Of a DNA stretch of 43,128 bases, positions 26,335-37,923 are shown piece after piece. The notes below the pieces were generated by a model. That model was not told the DNA's origin and did not search any database. It saw only the letters and a program-made list of their open reading frames with translations. The stretch lies in assembly GCA_023228865.1 (NCBI GenBank), contig JALOAH010000035.1:1-43128 (forward strand), read 5' to 3'. How positions within the stretch are numbered: the first letter of the stretch is position 1; each line of letters begins with the position of its first letter. The translations under genes and the position numbers were made by a program. This DNA is from Porticoccaceae bacterium (lineage in GTDB: Bacteria > Pseudomonadota > Gammaproteobacteria > Pseudomonadales > Porticoccaceae).

Positions 26335-27213
26335 TTAGACTGTAAAAATACGGCGATGATCCAAAACAGGCATATTGACGCGGATCTTTTTTTGCTCCTC
26401 CAGATCGAGATCGGCAATGGCAAAACCTTCACCGTCATCGAGCGCCGCCAAAACTCTGCCCCAGGGGTCAATAATGGCGGAACCACCCCAGGTGGGGGTT
26501 TTCGCATGCTCCCGGTCGCCGAGATTGGCGGCGAGCATAAAGCAGAGATTTTCCACCGCCCGCGCCCGCAACAACAGCGACCAGTGCGCCCTGCCGGTGG
26601 CGGCGGTAAATGCGGAAGGTGCGGTGAGAATTTCGGCGCCAAGGCTGAGCTGTTGGCGATAGAGTTCGGGAAAACGCAGATCGTAGCAAACACTCAGACC
26701 CAGCTTCACCACCTGCTCCTCAATGTTGGCCTCGGCAACTACAACCTGGTCGCCCCGGCCGTAGTCGTTCGACTCCAGGTACAGTTTCCCGGTTTCGGCA
26801 ACATTGACATCGAAGAGATGCATTTTGTCGTAATAGGCAACCTCAATGCCATCGGGAGAAAGTAGGTAACAGCGGGCAAAAGGCTTGCCCGCAAACTTTG
26901 GATGATTGCTGTCAACCACAGGAATGGTGCCGCCCACCAGCCAGATACCCTGTTCGCGGGCGATATCCGCAAGAAAGCGTCGCGCCGTCCCCGTCGCCGC
27001 CGCTTCTCCCGCTGCCGCCTGCGCCAGGGGTTTGGTGCCAAAATAGGCAAAATTTTCCGGCAGCACCACAAGCTGCGCGCCGCTGGCGCAGGCGCGCAGG
27101 ATCCAGCGCCGAGCATCCGCCAGATTGCCGTCAAGGCCGTGATTGCCCCTGATCTGAATAACGGCGGCCCTGAGACATTTAGCGGCTGCGGGGGTGGCGT
27201 TCTGATCAGTCAT
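26335..27213 (-). CDS. Carbon-nitrogen hydrolase (Nit-type amidohydrolase)
   Basis: 292 residues from ATG 27213, overlapping the yhdP stop by 8 bases. The catalytic triad is plain: E53 (VVLPENFAYFG), K130 (YYDKMHLFDV) and C176 (LSVCYDLRFPELY). This is the Nit1/Nit2-like branch of the nitrilase superfamily. Some bacterial homologues act as deaminated-glutathione amidases, so that is the likeliest activity, but it is an inference. yhdP-nitrilase is a standard pair in gammaproteobacteria; tldD, which usually follows, is absent here. Confidence 0.93.
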   Translation of the reverse strand: MTDQNATPAAAKCLRAAVIQIRGNHGLDGNLADARRWILRACASGAQLVVLPENFAYFGTKPLAQAAAGEAAATGTARRFLADIAREQGIWLVGGTIPVVDSNHPKFAGKPFARCYLLSPDGIEVAYYDKMHLFDVNVAETGKLYLESNDYGRGDQVVVAEANIEEQVVKLGLSVCYDLRFPELYRQQLSLGAEILTAPSAFTAATGRAHWSLLLRARAVENLCFMLAANLGDREHAKTPTWGGSAIIDPWGRVLAALDDGEGFAIADLDLEEQKKIRVNMPVLDHRRIFTV

Positions 27214-30200
27214 TGGCTTCCTTCTCAACCGTCGCTTTGGTAGGATCGGTAAAAATTTTATCCACCTCGATATCCGGCTCATCGAGTGAACCCTTGATGT
27301 TGTAACTGATACTCGACAGCTGATCCACCTGTTTTTCAAAAATTTTGCTGGTCAGATAAACCCCCACCACCGCAGGCAGACCGCCGAGCAATCCCGCCAC
27401 CCAGGGCAGATTGGTGCCCACCGGCATGGTGGCCACCAGGCGGGCGTCGAGCTGTTCGTAGACCAGATCAGCACTGCCGAGAAGGCGAATTTTTCCCGAC
27501 GGCATCGACGCCACTATGGGGTCGTCAAAATCGACAATGCCCTGACGGAACAGCAGGCCACCCTGAATTTTGTCGAAACTGACGCCGCCGGAAAACAGGT
27601 CAGAAAAATCAAAGCGCAAACGGCGCAGCCAGGTATCAAAATTGACCAGGGAGACCAGTTTAAAAAAGGTATTGGTGGCAGCCCCCGTGGCTTTATAGAA
27701 CTGCCCGTCCACCAGCTCTATACCCAGATAGCCATCAAGCGCCAGCAGGCTGATTTTCCAGGGTTGCGCCTGCCAGCCCAGCTCGGCAAAAAAGTTTGCC
27801 GACTTGCTCGTCAGCGGCGCCGGCATCTGCCATCGAGCCAGCGCCTCCTCTAAATTGCCGGCAGCCAGGGTTCCGGAAAAAAACGTTTTGTGGACACCGT
27901 TTTGAAACGTCCAGCGCATTTCTGCCGGAGTTTCTGCGCCCTCGTCAACACCGGGCTGCGCCTTGATTTCAATGCCTCTTACGCCTCCCTTTAAATCACC
28001 AATCAATAGGCCATTGCTGATTTTTCTCGCCCTGAAGGCGAGGCTGCCAAAATTTTCTTCACCGATATAGAGATGGGCTACCGCAAAATCCAGCGGCGGA
28101 ATGTCCCCCGGCTTCAGGTTTGCCAGATGGGGGGATTCTGTGCCGCCAGAGTTGCCATCATCGTCTTTATCATCGCTGTCAGTATCTTCACGGTCTTCCG
28201 CGCTTTTTAGCGGGGGCAGCTTGAGGTAATCCAGGTCAACCGCGACGACGTCCTTATCCTGTTGGGGCAGGCGAATACTACCCGCCAATTGGGCGGCCTC
28301 TATGGCAAAGTGCCAACTGCCCCGGTCGGCAATGGCGCCGCTCAAATGGGTTTTGCCGAGATCAAAATCACTGAACACAAAGCTGCCCACCTCCAGATCA
28401 AGCCGGGGGTTGAGCTGGTTGACGACGCTTTCTGTCTCTTCCCTGAGGGCGGCGCCATCGCTGTCGCTGCGGCCGTTCCCTGCCAACAGCGGCTGCCAGT
28501 GTTTCCAGTCGAGAGTTTCCAGGTTGCCGCTGATCAGCAATCCCGGCGCTTGCGGCAACTTAGCCTGGGACGACAGCAACTGAAGCTGGCCGCGGTCAAA
28601 CTCACCGCTATCAAAAGCCAGCGCCACGCCGACCTTGTCAGCAATGGCACCATCGATTTTCAGTCCATCCGGGGCGAATTGCAGCGTTGCGCTGAGGGGT
28701 AATGTTGCTTTTGCGGCTTTTTTAAAGGGTTCGGGCAAATCAACCGCGACACCTTTCAGGGTTGAAGAGAGATCCAGTTGCGGGCTTTTGCTGCCATCCT
28801 GAAGAGGGATGCGCAAGCGACCTGTCACCTCCGTGTTGCCGCCGAGGCGGTCGCCAAAAATGCCCAGATAGTCATTGAGGTCGTCAAAATTCGGCGTGGC
28901 GACGACGGCGATGTCTGTATAAGCCGCCGTCGAACTGAGATCCGCGCCAATCCCCCCGCCGAGAAAGCGGCCTTTAAGCCCTTTGCCATAAAGACCCTTG
29001 GCGCTGCTGTAGTTGAGCTGGCCTTGAATGTCACTAATGGTCATGGCTGTGGCGGGAATTTTCAGGCTGCCGTCATCAATGACGGCTCTGACGCGATAAT
29101 CCTCACCCTGCCGCGTCGCCGTCAGGGGAATGCGCAGGTCGAGATCAATATGGCTGCTGCCACCGGTTTTCAGGTTCGCCACCGCCGCCATTTTTTCGGC
29201 CAGGGGCGATGCCCTCAAAAAACCCAGGGCATCCTCGACATCGGCATCAATAGCCGCTGCCACCCTCAGTACCGGCTCATTGTTTGGCTGGCGCAACGTT
29301 ATGCCGGCGCCCTTGACCTCGGCGCCCTGAACACCGCCGCTCTCCACCCAGGCGTCCAAGTGGCGGTTATCCACCACCAAATGTCCGTTTAAATGTTCGA
29401 GGACAGGCCATCCGGGCTGATAGGCCAGCTCGCCATCGTGGATTCGCGCAAAAACCTGAATGGAGCGGCCGTTATCGTTGTTTTTTAGCAGTGAACCGCG
29501 CCAGATAAAACCGGCTTCTTCAATATCCGCATGACCAATTGCCTCGTCCAACCAGGTGAGCAGATTGGGGTTGAGCACCTTGGGCAAAAATTTATCCACG
29601 TAGCGGGAATCGCTGTTGCGCAGGCCAACCATGAGATACATTTCGGGATTTCCGCCTTTCCGGGTGGGCAAATCCAGGTGCAGAAAGGCCTTGGCGCTAC
29701 CCTCTTCACCCTCGATGCTGATCGCCGTGCTGGTCACTCGCACCCGGTGCTGATCGGGCAGCCACTGCCAGTCAACCCGCCCCCGGGTGCTGCCGTAGGT
29801 CATGAAGTCGTCAAAGGCCTGGCGGTAGTGCATGGCAAAACCTTCGGGGCTGTCGAGAACCACAAAGCCCTCGTAGAGCCCGGACTGAACATAGCCATTG
29901 ACACCGCGAGCCGCCGGAGCCCCCCGCCAGCTGTCGACGGCGACATTGTCGAGATTGGCGCGCAGGGAAAATTGTGGTTTGGCGGTGCTGAAGTTGACGT
30001 CGACAAAGAGGTTGCGAAGGCTGCCCTGGGGATTGAGGGTTGCCAGCGCCTCGGCGCCCCGGTCATTCAGCCATTGTGTTTTCAGCGCCAGCTGGTTGAG
30101 AAAGGCCAGATCGACCGCAGCGGTGACCAGACTCAGCTCTCCCCAGCGCCGCCCCACGCCCTGGCGCAATTGAATATTGGCATTCGTGACAGTGTCATCG

Positions 30201-31183
30201 CCCCAGCGCGCGGCGAGGTTTTGCAGACCGAGACTCCAGTGCTCGCCCGGCTTGAATGATCCGGTTATTTCACCCTTGACCGCCTCCAGGGGGGCAAGAT
30301 CGCCAAGCCATTCGAGGGGAATTTCACTGGCATCAACGGTGCCCCAGGCTTTCACCGCTTCGCTGCCGTCCCAGGAAAACCAGAGCTCGAGGTCGAGATC
30401 CATGTCCACCGGCTCCAGTTTCTCAGCTTGGCGGGGAAGCAGGGCACGGGCGATGGTTCCCAGGGAGCCGTCGACATTGAGGTGGTTGAGACTGAGGTAG
30501 CCATTGCCGGCAAAATCGTTGTCGTCGAGGGGGTCTCCCCGCCCCTCAAAGATAAATGTCGCCATATCGCCAGTATTTTCGTCGGTGGCGATGCGGGCGG
30601 TGGTGCGGTGAAAATCCTCGCTGTTTTCAACCTGAATATCCCGGGCGACGATTTTCGCGGTGGCACCGGAAAAAAATTTCGCATCAAGTTCAACAACGTC
30701 GATTTTGAGAAGGCGACTGTAGAAAAACATGCGGTAGAGATAATCGAGGTCGCTGCCCTGCTCCGAAGCCAGGGGGTGACCGGCAATTGACCAGCGCCCT
30801 CGATCGTCTTCCACCAGGTTCAGATGAATTTTGCCCGCAGTCAGGGAGCGCCATACCGGGCTGAGGTTGATCAGGGTTTTACCAATCTGCAGTTCCGCGA
30901 CAACCCGATCGAGGGTGATGGCGTCGTCGCTGCCATTGGCACCGGCAATGACGACATTTTCCAGCTCCACCCTGGGCGTGAACCCCTGCCACAATCCATT
31001 GAGACGGTGGATATTGACCGCCAACCCGGTTTTTTCGGAAAGGTAGTCATTGATTTGCGTCTGGTAACTGTTGATCACCGGCAGCATTTCCCTGGCGGTA
31101 ATCACCACAATGGCATAGGCGATAACCAGCAGGGCGGTTAACAGCCACAGACTTCGAAACAAATGCCCTGTAAATCGTTTCAC
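27206..31183 (-). CDS. yhdP: YhdP family AsmA-like envelope protein
   Basis: About 1325 residues from GTG 31183 (giving MKRFTGHLFRSLW). A longer reading to 31243 would overlap rng by 50 bases; GTG 31186 is another choice. One N-terminal membrane helix (SLWLLTALLVIAYAIVV) is followed by a very long periplasmic region of beta-rich AsmA/DUF3971 repeats, as in E. coli YhdP. There, with TamB and YdbH, it helps carry phospholipids across the periplasm to the outer membrane. An acidic Asp-rich linker (DREDTDSDDKDDDG) is unusual. It is co-oriented with rng, 10 bp downstream. Confidence 0.93.
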   Translation of the reverse strand: MKRFTGHLFRSLWLLTALLVIAYAIVVITAREMLPVINSYQTQINDYLSEKTGLAVNIHRLNGLWQGFTPRVELENVVIAGANGSDDAITLDRVVAELQIGKTLINLSPVWRSLTAGKIHLNLVEDDRGRWSIAGHPLASEQGSDLDYLYRMFFYSRLLKIDVVELDAKFFSGATAKIVARDIQVENSEDFHRTTARIATDENTGDMATFIFEGRGDPLDDNDFAGNGYLSLNHLNVDGSLGTIARALLPRQAEKLEPVDMDLDLELWFSWDGSEAVKAWGTVDASEIPLEWLGDLAPLEAVKGEITGSFKPGEHWSLGLQNLAARWGDDTVTNANIQLRQGVGRRWGELSLVTAAVDLAFLNQLALKTQWLNDRGAEALATLNPQGSLRNLFVDVNFSTAKPQFSLRANLDNVAVDSWRGAPAARGVNGYVQSGLYEGFVVLDSPEGFAMHYRQAFDDFMTYGSTRGRVDWQWLPDQHRVRVTSTAISIEGEEGSAKAFLHLDLPTRKGGNPEMYLMVGLRNSDSRYVDKFLPKVLNPNLLTWLDEAIGHADIEEAGFIWRGSLLKNNDNGRSIQVFARIHDGELAYQPGWPVLEHLNGHLVVDNRHLDAWVESGGVQGAEVKGAGITLRQPNNEPVLRVAAAIDADVEDALGFLRASPLAEKMAAVANLKTGGSSHIDLDLRIPLTATRQGEDYRVRAVIDDGSLKIPATAMTISDIQGQLNYSSAKGLYGKGLKGRFLGGGIGADLSSTAAYTDIAVVATPNFDDLNDYLGIFGDRLGGNTEVTGRLRIPLQDGSKSPQLDLSSTLKGVAVDLPEPFKKAAKATLPLSATLQFAPDGLKIDGAIADKVGVALAFDSGEFDRGQLQLLSSQAKLPQAPGLLISGNLETLDWKHWQPLLAGNGRSDSDGAALREETESVVNQLNPRLDLEVGSFVFSDFDLGKTHLSGAIADRGSWHFAIEAAQLAGSIRLPQQDKDVVAVDLDYLKLPPLKSAEDREDTDSDDKDDDGNSGGTESPHLANLKPGDIPPLDFAVAHLYIGEENFGSLAFRARKISNGLLIGDLKGGVRGIEIKAQPGVDEGAETPAEMRWTFQNGVHKTFFSGTLAAGNLEEALARWQMPAPLTSKSANFFAELGWQAQPWKISLLALDGYLGIELVDGQFYKATGAATNTFFKLVSLVNFDTWLRRLRFDFSDLFSGGVSFDKIQGGLLFRQGIVDFDDPIVASMPSGKIRLLGSADLVYEQLDARLVATMPVGTNLPWVAGLLGGLPAVVGVYLTSKIFEKQVDQLSSISYNIKGSLDEPDIEVDKIFTDPTKATVEKEAND

Positions 31184-31193
31184 CACCAAGCCA

Positions 31194-32669
31194 TCACACC
31201 GGAATAATGTCGTACTGTTCCTGGGAATACAGGGTTTCGACACGGAATTCTATGGGGCGGCCAATAAACTCCTCCAGATCGGCGACGTTGGCGGAGTCCT
31301 CGTCGAGAAGACGGTCAATGACCACCTGGGAGGCCAGCACCAGAATCTTGTCGCACTCAAAGGCGCGGGATTCGCGCAGAATTTCCCGCATAATGTCGTA
31401 ACACACGGTTTCAGCAGATTTGAGGCGACCCCGCCCCTGACACATGGGACAGGGTTCACAGAGCATCTGCCCCAGGCTTTCACTGGTGCGCTTGCGGGTC
31501 ATCTCGATCAAACCAAGCTCGGATACCGTGGTAATGCTGGTTTTTGCTCGATCTCTGCTCAGGGCTTTTTCCAGGGTGCGCATCACCTGGCGCTGGTGTT
31601 CCTTGTCGCCCATATCGATAAAGTCGAGGATGATAATGCCGCCGAGATTGCGCAAGCGCAGCTGCCTGGCGATGGCGGTGGCCGCCTCGAGATTGGTTTT
31701 GAAAATGGTTTCTTCGAGGTTGATATGGCCGACAAAGCCGCCGGTATTGACGTCTACGGTGGTCATGGCCTCGGTCTGGTCAATAACCAGATACCCCCCG
31801 GATTTGAGCGCCACATTGCGCTCCAGGGTTCTGTTGATTTCGTCCTCAACATTGTAGAGATAGAACAGCGGCCGTTCGCCGGGGTAGTGTTCCAGCAGCC
31901 CGGTCATTTCCGGATTTATAGCCTTGGCAAATTCCACCATATGGGCAAACATTTCCCGGGAATCGACGCGTATCTTTTCCAGGCCAGGGCGCACCATGTC
32001 CCGCAGGGTGCGCAGGGACAGCGGCAGGTCTTCGTAGATACAACCCGGTTCGGTGATCGATTGCATTTTTTCCTCAATCAGCGCCCACAAGCGACTGAGG
32101 AATCTTATATCGCCGCGAAGATCTTCAACACTGGCGCCCTCGGTGGCGGTTCTGATGATATAGCCGCGATTTTTCACATCCTCCGCATCCAGGGCGGCGA
32201 TCAGCGCCTCCCGCAACCGGTTGCGCTCCTCCTCGGAATCGAGGCGCTGGGAAATGCCGATGTGGTCGATATTGGGCATATAAACCAGATACCGGGAGGA
32301 AACGGAGAGCTGTGCCGTCAACCTGGCGCCCTTGGTGCCTATGGGATCTTTAATGACCTGAACCACGATTTTCTGGCCTTCGCGCAGCAGCTGGCGAATG
32401 TCCGGGGTGGGCACATTATTGCCGTGCTCCGAGGCGGGGCGAACATCGTCGGCGTGGAGAAATCCGGCTTTTTCAAGACCTATGTTGACAAAGGCCGCCT
32501 GCATACCGGGAAGTACGCGAATCACCTTGCCCTTATAGATATTGCCGACAATGCCGCGACGCTGGGAGCGCTCCACGGCAACTTCCTGAACGACACCGTT
32601 TTCCACCAGGGCAACCCGGGTTTCCATTGGCGTAAAGTTGACAAGAAGCTCGGCACTCATGGGTGTCAT
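31194..32669 (-). CDS. rng: Ribonuclease G
   Basis: 491 residues from ATG 32669, which has AGGA 10 bases upstream; ATG 32660 (MSAELLVNFTP) is the alternative closest to family starts. An N-terminal S1 domain (RRGIVGNIYKGKVIRVLPGM) is followed by an RNase E/G catalytic domain with VDVNTGGFVG and ILDFIDMGD (metal-binding Asp residues) and the zinc-link CEPCPMCQGRG. It processes the 5' end of 16S rRNA and degrades mRNA. It lies in the usual order maf-rng-yhdP. There is no long C-terminal scaffold, so it is RNase G rather than RNase E. Confidence 0.96.
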   Translation of the reverse strand: MTPMSAELLVNFTPMETRVALVENGVVQEVAVERSQRRGIVGNIYKGKVIRVLPGMQAAFVNIGLEKAGFLHADDVRPASEHGNNVPTPDIRQLLREGQKIVVQVIKDPIGTKGARLTAQLSVSSRYLVYMPNIDHIGISQRLDSEEERNRLREALIAALDAEDVKNRGYIIRTATEGASVEDLRGDIRFLSRLWALIEEKMQSITEPGCIYEDLPLSLRTLRDMVRPGLEKIRVDSREMFAHMVEFAKAINPEMTGLLEHYPGERPLFYLYNVEDEINRTLERNVALKSGGYLVIDQTEAMTTVDVNTGGFVGHINLEETIFKTNLEAATAIARQLRLRNLGGIIILDFIDMGDKEHQRQVMRTLEKALSRDRAKTSITTVSELGLIEMTRKRTSESLGQMLCEPCPMCQGRGRLKSAETVCYDIMREILRESRAFECDKILVLASQVVIDRLLDEDSANVADLEEFIGRPIEFRVETLYSQEQYDIIPV

Positions 32670-32712
32670 GGTGTATTTTTCCTGGTCATTGCTGTTCTCT
32701 TCCATCGGGCTG

Positions 32713-33315
32713 TCAATGGCCGTCCCTGTGCCAACAGGAGACGCCAAACAGGGTCAACAGTTCCCAGGTTTCCGCCAGGGGCAATCCCACCACGGCGGAG
32801 TAGCTGCCGACAATTTTTTCCACAAATACCGCCCCCATACCCTGTATGGCATAGGCTCCGGCCTTATCCCGAGGCTCCCCTGTTTGCCAGTAGCGGCGAC
32901 ACTGCTCCTCATCAAGGGCAGCGAAGGTGACGCTGGTTTCGCTGATACGCCAGGCCGAGCGCTCCTCATTCACCATGGCCACCGCCGTGAATACCCTGTG
33001 GCTGCGTCCGGAAAGCGACATCAGCATGGCCACGGCCTGTTCCTCACTGTCGGGCTTGCCGAGCAGGCGGTCATCAATGACCACCGTGGTATCCGCACCC
33101 AACACGGGCAAGACACCATCAGTGCTCGCCAGTACCGCCTCCGCTTTGGTCAGCGCCAGGCGCAACACATAGTCGCGGGGCGCCTCACCGGCAATAGGTG
33201 TTTCATCCACATCCGCCGACGAGCAGACAAAGCGGGCGCCTATTTGGCGCAATAGTTCGGCGCGGCGCGGCGAGGCAGAGGCGAGAACCAAATCTGCTGT
33301 TACCATGACATTCAT
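32713..33315 (-). CDS. maf: Maf-family nucleoside triphosphate pyrophosphatase
   Basis: 200 residues. It begins with the Maf signature LVLASASPRRAELL, followed by GADTTVVIDDRLLGKP and DKAGAYAIQGMGAVFVEKI-VGSYSAVVGLPL. Maf proteins hydrolyse non-canonical or modified dNTPs (E. coli YhdE acts on dTTP/UTP) and are cytoplasmic. The start may instead be M4 at 33306, since AGG lies 11 bases before it but too close to 33315. It sits between mreD (12 bp upstream) and rng. Confidence 0.95.
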   Translation of the reverse strand: MNVMVTADLVLASASPRRAELLRQIGARFVCSSADVDETPIAGEAPRDYVLRLALTKAEAVLASTDGVLPVLGADTTVVIDDRLLGKPDSEEQAVAMLMSLSGRSHRVFTAVAMVNEERSAWRISETSVTFAALDEEQCRRYWQTGEPRDKAGAYAIQGMGAVFVEKIVGSYSAVVGLPLAETWELLTLFGVSCWHRDGH

Positions 33316-33327
33316 AACCTGTTCACA

Positions 33328-33801
33328 CTACTCGATTTTGTATAGCTTCCACAGCGCGATAGTCACAAAGGGCCACAGCAAAACCGTACTCAATACCGGG
33401 TAGAGCATAAACCAGTTGTCCGCCGCTTTGCCTGCAATCAGGCTGACAACAATGGTCACCATCTGATAAAACAGCGCCAAGCCCGTCACCACAAGCATCT
33501 GGTGCCAGACAGAGAAATTACTCATGCGCTGTCCAGCCAATTGTAGCAGGTAGGCAACAATGGCCATGGCAAGAGCGTTCTGTCCGAGGGTTCCACCGGA
33601 AAGCAGATCCAGGGCCAGACCCGCCAGCCAGGCAAAACCAACACCGAGGACATGGGGTTCAACCCGCAACCAGAAAATGACCACCACAAAGACAAACATT
33701 GGCCGCCAATAGGTCATCTCGCCGCGCAGAGGATAAAAATAGAGGCCATAGGCGATGACCAGACTGAAAATAAACACCAGTGAGCTAAACGGCCGACCCA
33801 T
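33328..33801 (-). CDS. mreD: Rod-shape determining protein MreD
   Basis: 157 residues from ATG 33801; a TTG at 33807 adds two residues but is less likely. Five to six hydrophobic helices with the MreD pattern: SSLVFIFSLVIAYGLYFYP, then WLAGLALDLLSGGTLGQNAL and a basic C-terminus (LWKLYKIE). The inner-membrane partner of MreC in the elongasome. It starts 6 bases after the mreC stop, so translation is coupled. Confidence 0.95.
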   Translation of the reverse strand: MGRPFSSLVFIFSLVIAYGLYFYPLRGEMTYWRPMFVFVVVIFWLRVEPHVLGVGFAWLAGLALDLLSGGTLGQNALAMAIVAYLLQLAGQRMSNFSVWHQMLVVTGLALFYQMVTIVVSLIAGKAADNWFMLYPVLSTVLLWPFVTIALWKLYKIE

Positions 33802-33807
33802 CAACAA

Positions 33808-34761
33808 TTACCCACCGTTGCCCGCTGAAGCCTCGGCGGGCGGTTCGGGTGCAACCGTTTCAGGCTCAGAAGACGGCGCCAGGGTTTCCTGGGCGCTTTG
33901 CTCCGGCTCCGCGCCGCTGTCGTCGCTGGCGACACCGAAATTGAGCCCCGATTGATCAGCACCGGCGGGGAAATCCTTGATCTCTGAAAACACCAGCAGC
34001 AGGTGACGACTGCGTTCAATATTGGCGGCCGGTTCCACATCCACGGTCATAAAGGGCTGCCCCGGATCACGGGACACACCAATCACCGTTCCCACCGGAT
34101 AGCCCGACGGAAAGCGACCGCCGAGCCCGGAGCTCACGAGAATATCGTCCTCCTTGATATCCACCGTGGGAGAGACATAGCGCAGGCTGAGGCGGCGAAA
34201 ATCCCCCGTGCCCTCGGCAATGGCGCGAACACCGTTGCGAATCACCTGAACGGGAAGGGCGTGAACATCGTCGGTCACCAGCAACACCTTGCTATTGTGC
34301 TCGCGAACCTCAATCACCTGCCCCATCAACCCCTTTTCGTCGAGAACGGGCTGACCCACATAGGCGCCATCGGCCGTGCCGCGATTAATGACAATGCTGT
34401 GGTTGAGGGGGTCGGTGGAAACGCCGATAAGCTCCGCCACCAACACCTTGTCGCTGAGCATTTCCGTGGCATTGAGAAGATTGCGCAGGCGGGTGTTTTC
34501 CGCAGAAATCGCCGCCATTCGCTGTAACTGCCCCTTATATACCAGCAGTTCCTGGCGCAGAAAACTGTTTTCCTCTTCAAGCTGAACCCGCAGCATCAGC
34601 GCTTCATCCCCCCATTCACCAATGCGGTCGGGAAGGTTGGTCAGCCATTGCAGCGGCAGTGACGCCTGGGAAATGCGCGAGGTTACAGGATCCAGCCAGG
34701 TGGTTAGGGAATCCATTGCCAGCAGCACCAGCGCAACGGCTCCAAGGATGAGTAATTTCAT
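33808..34761 (-). CDS. mreC: Rod-shape determining protein MreC
   Basis: 317 residues from ATG 34761. One N-terminal membrane helix, a coiled coil (LRVQLEEENSFLRQELLVYK, about 60-95), and the periplasmic beta domains with VLVTDDVHALPV and SSGLGGRFPSGYPVG. An acidic Pro/Glu/Ala-rich tail follows. MreC links MreB filaments to PBP2. The frame is open for 12 more codons upstream and reads IKRIFASAPLS, aligning with the usual MreC start (MKPIFSRGPS), while ATG 34761 has no ribosome site. The true start is therefore probably the ATC at 34797. Confidence 0.93.
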   Translation of the reverse strand: MKLLILGAVALVLLAMDSLTTWLDPVTSRISQASLPLQWLTNLPDRIGEWGDEALMLRVQLEEENSFLRQELLVYKGQLQRMAAISAENTRLRNLLNATEMLSDKVLVAELIGVSTDPLNHSIVINRGTADGAYVGQPVLDEKGLMGQVIEVREHNSKVLLVTDDVHALPVQVIRNGVRAIAEGTGDFRRLSLRYVSPTVDIKEDDILVSSGLGGRFPSGYPVGTVIGVSRDPGQPFMTVDVEPAANIERSRHLLLVFSEIKDFPAGADQSGLNFGVASDDSGAEPEQSAQETLAPSSEPETVAPEPPAEASAGNGG

Positions 34762-34804
34762 CGCTGACAGGGGCGCAGAGGCAAAAATTCGTTTGATTGT
34801 CAGA

Positions 34805-34811
34805 CTCCCTT
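34805..34811 (-). promoter_or_regulatory. Ribosome-binding site pointing to a non-ATG mreC start
   Basis: Minus strand AAGGGAG, then 7 bases (TCTGACA), then ATC AAA CGA at 34797 in the mreC frame. A TAA stop lies just upstream, so no ATG, GTG or TTG in this frame fits the site; a CTG at 34803 is too close. Confidence 0.6.
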
Positions 34812-34851
34812 AAAGCGTTAATGTTCTCCCGCTGCGGTTGAGAGAGGTTGT

Positions 34852-36422
<1,571 letters not shown>

Positions 36423-36465
36423 ATACAGGATTCGTCAATCCTGCTCCATAAGGACATCCTCTGAT

Positions 36466-37923
36466 ATGCACAACAAAACCCTAGCGGAATTGAGCGCCGG
36501 GCTTGCCAGCGGCGAGTTTTCCAGCGTTGAACTGACCCGGCATTTTCTCGCCCGCATTGCAAAGCTGGACAGCGTCTACAACAGCTTTATTACCGTCACT
36601 GCCGATCAGGCACTGAAAACAGCGGCCGCCGCCGATGCCAAACGCTCCGCCGGCAATTCGGTTCACCCCCTCTGCGGCGTACCCATCGCCCACAAGGACA
36701 TCTTTTGCACCGAGGGCGTGCGCACCAGCTGCGCCTCGAAAATGCTCGACAATTTTGTGCCGCCCTATAACGCCACCGTGGTGGAGAATTTCATCCGTGC
36801 AGGCGCCGTGGTGCTCGGCAAAACCAATATGGACGAATTTGCCATGGGCTCGTCCAATGAAACCAGCTGGTATGGGCCGGTAAAAAACCCCTGGGACATC
36901 AACACCGTGCCCGGCGGCTCTTCCGGCGGTTCCGCTGCCGCCATCGCCGCCCGCCTGACACCGGCGGCAACAGCCACAGATACCGGCGGCTCCATTCGCC
37001 AGCCCGCCGCCCTCTGCGGCATTTCCGGCTTGAAACCCACCTATGGCCGCGTGTCCCGCTGGGGCATGATCGCCTTTGCCTCCAGTCTCGATCAGGGCGG
37101 TCCCCTGGCGCGAACTGCTGAAGATCTGGCGCTGATGATGAATGTCATGGCCAGCTTTGACAGTAAAGACTCCACCTGTCTGGATCTGGACGTGCCGGAT
37201 TACAGCGCCGGCCTCACCAACAGTCTCAAAGGGCTGCGCATTGGCGTCCCCAAAGAGTACTTTGGCGAAGGTCTCAACCCCGGCACCGCCAGCGCGGTTG
37301 CAGAGGCGCTGCGGGAATACGAAAAACTGGGCGCCACCCTCATCGACATCTCCCTGCCCCATTCCGGCCTGTCGGTGCCCGCCTACTATGTGATCGCCCC
37401 GGCGGAAGCCTCCGCCAACCTGTCGCGCTTTGACGGTGTTCGCTACGGTTACCGCTGTGAAGATCCCAAAGATCTCAACGATCTCTATATGCGCAGCCGC
37501 GCCGAAGGGTTTGGCGACGAGGTCAAGCGCCGCATTCTGGTGGGTGCCTACTGCCTCTCCGCCGGTTACTACGACGCCTATTACAACAAGGCGCAACAGG
37601 TGCGCCGCCTGATCAAGCAGGATTTTGTCAGCGCCTTTGAGGAAGTGGATCTTATTCTCGGCCCCACCTGCCCCAACCCGGCCTTTGAATTTGGCGCCAA
37701 GGGCGACAACCCGGTGGCCATGTATCTGGAAGATATTTACACCATTTCCACCAACCTGGCGGGGCTGCCGGGCATGTCCATTCCCTGTGGTTTTGTCGAC
37801 AACAAGCCGGTAGGGCTGCAAATTGTCGGCAACTACTTCGATGAAGTCCGCATGCTCAACGCCGCCCACCAATACCAACAGGTTACCGACTGGCACAACA
37901 GAGCGCCCAAGGAGATTGTGTAA
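36466..37923 (+). CDS. gatA: Asp/Glu-tRNA amidotransferase subunit GatA
   Basis: 485 residues from ATG 36466 ([13 protein letters not shown]). Amidase-signature enzyme with the Ser-cisSer-Lys triad: K77 (PIAHKDIF), S152 ([13 protein letters not shown]) and S176 ([15 protein letters not shown]). It frees ammonia from glutamine and feeds it to GatB. It starts 43 bp after gatC; an earlier in-frame start at 36415 would overlap gatC. Its stop overlaps the gatB ATG by one base. Confidence 0.98.
   Translation: MHNKTLAELSAGLASGEFSSVELTRHFLARIAKLDSVYNSFITVTADQALKTAAAADAKRSAGNSVHPLCGVPIAHKDIFCTEGVRTSCASKMLDNFVPPYNATVVENFIRAGAVVLGKTNMDEFAMGSSNETSWYGPVKNPWDINTVPGGSSGGSAAAIAARLTPAATATDTGGSIRQPAALCGISGLKPTYGRVSRWGMIAFASSLDQGGPLARTAEDLALMMNVMASFDSKDSTCLDLDVPDYSAGLTNSLKGLRIGVPKEYFGEGLNPGTASAVAEALREYEKLGATLIDISLPHSGLSVPAYYVIAPAEASANLSRFDGVRYGYRCEDPKDLNDLYMRSRAEGFGDEVKRRILVGAYCLSAGYYDAYYNKAQQVRRLIKQDFVSAFEEVDLILGPTCPNPAFEFGAKGDNPVAMYLEDIYTISTNLAGLPGMSIPCGFVDNKPVGLQIVGNYFDEVRMLNAAHQYQQVTDWHNRAPKEIV

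Noticed and set aside
31596..32930. A 444-codon open frame opposite rng and maf
   Set aside because: Spans two well-identified genes on the other strand; no recognisable domain.
36481..37896. A 471-codon open frame opposite gatA
   Set aside because: Shadow of GatA; no family resemblance.
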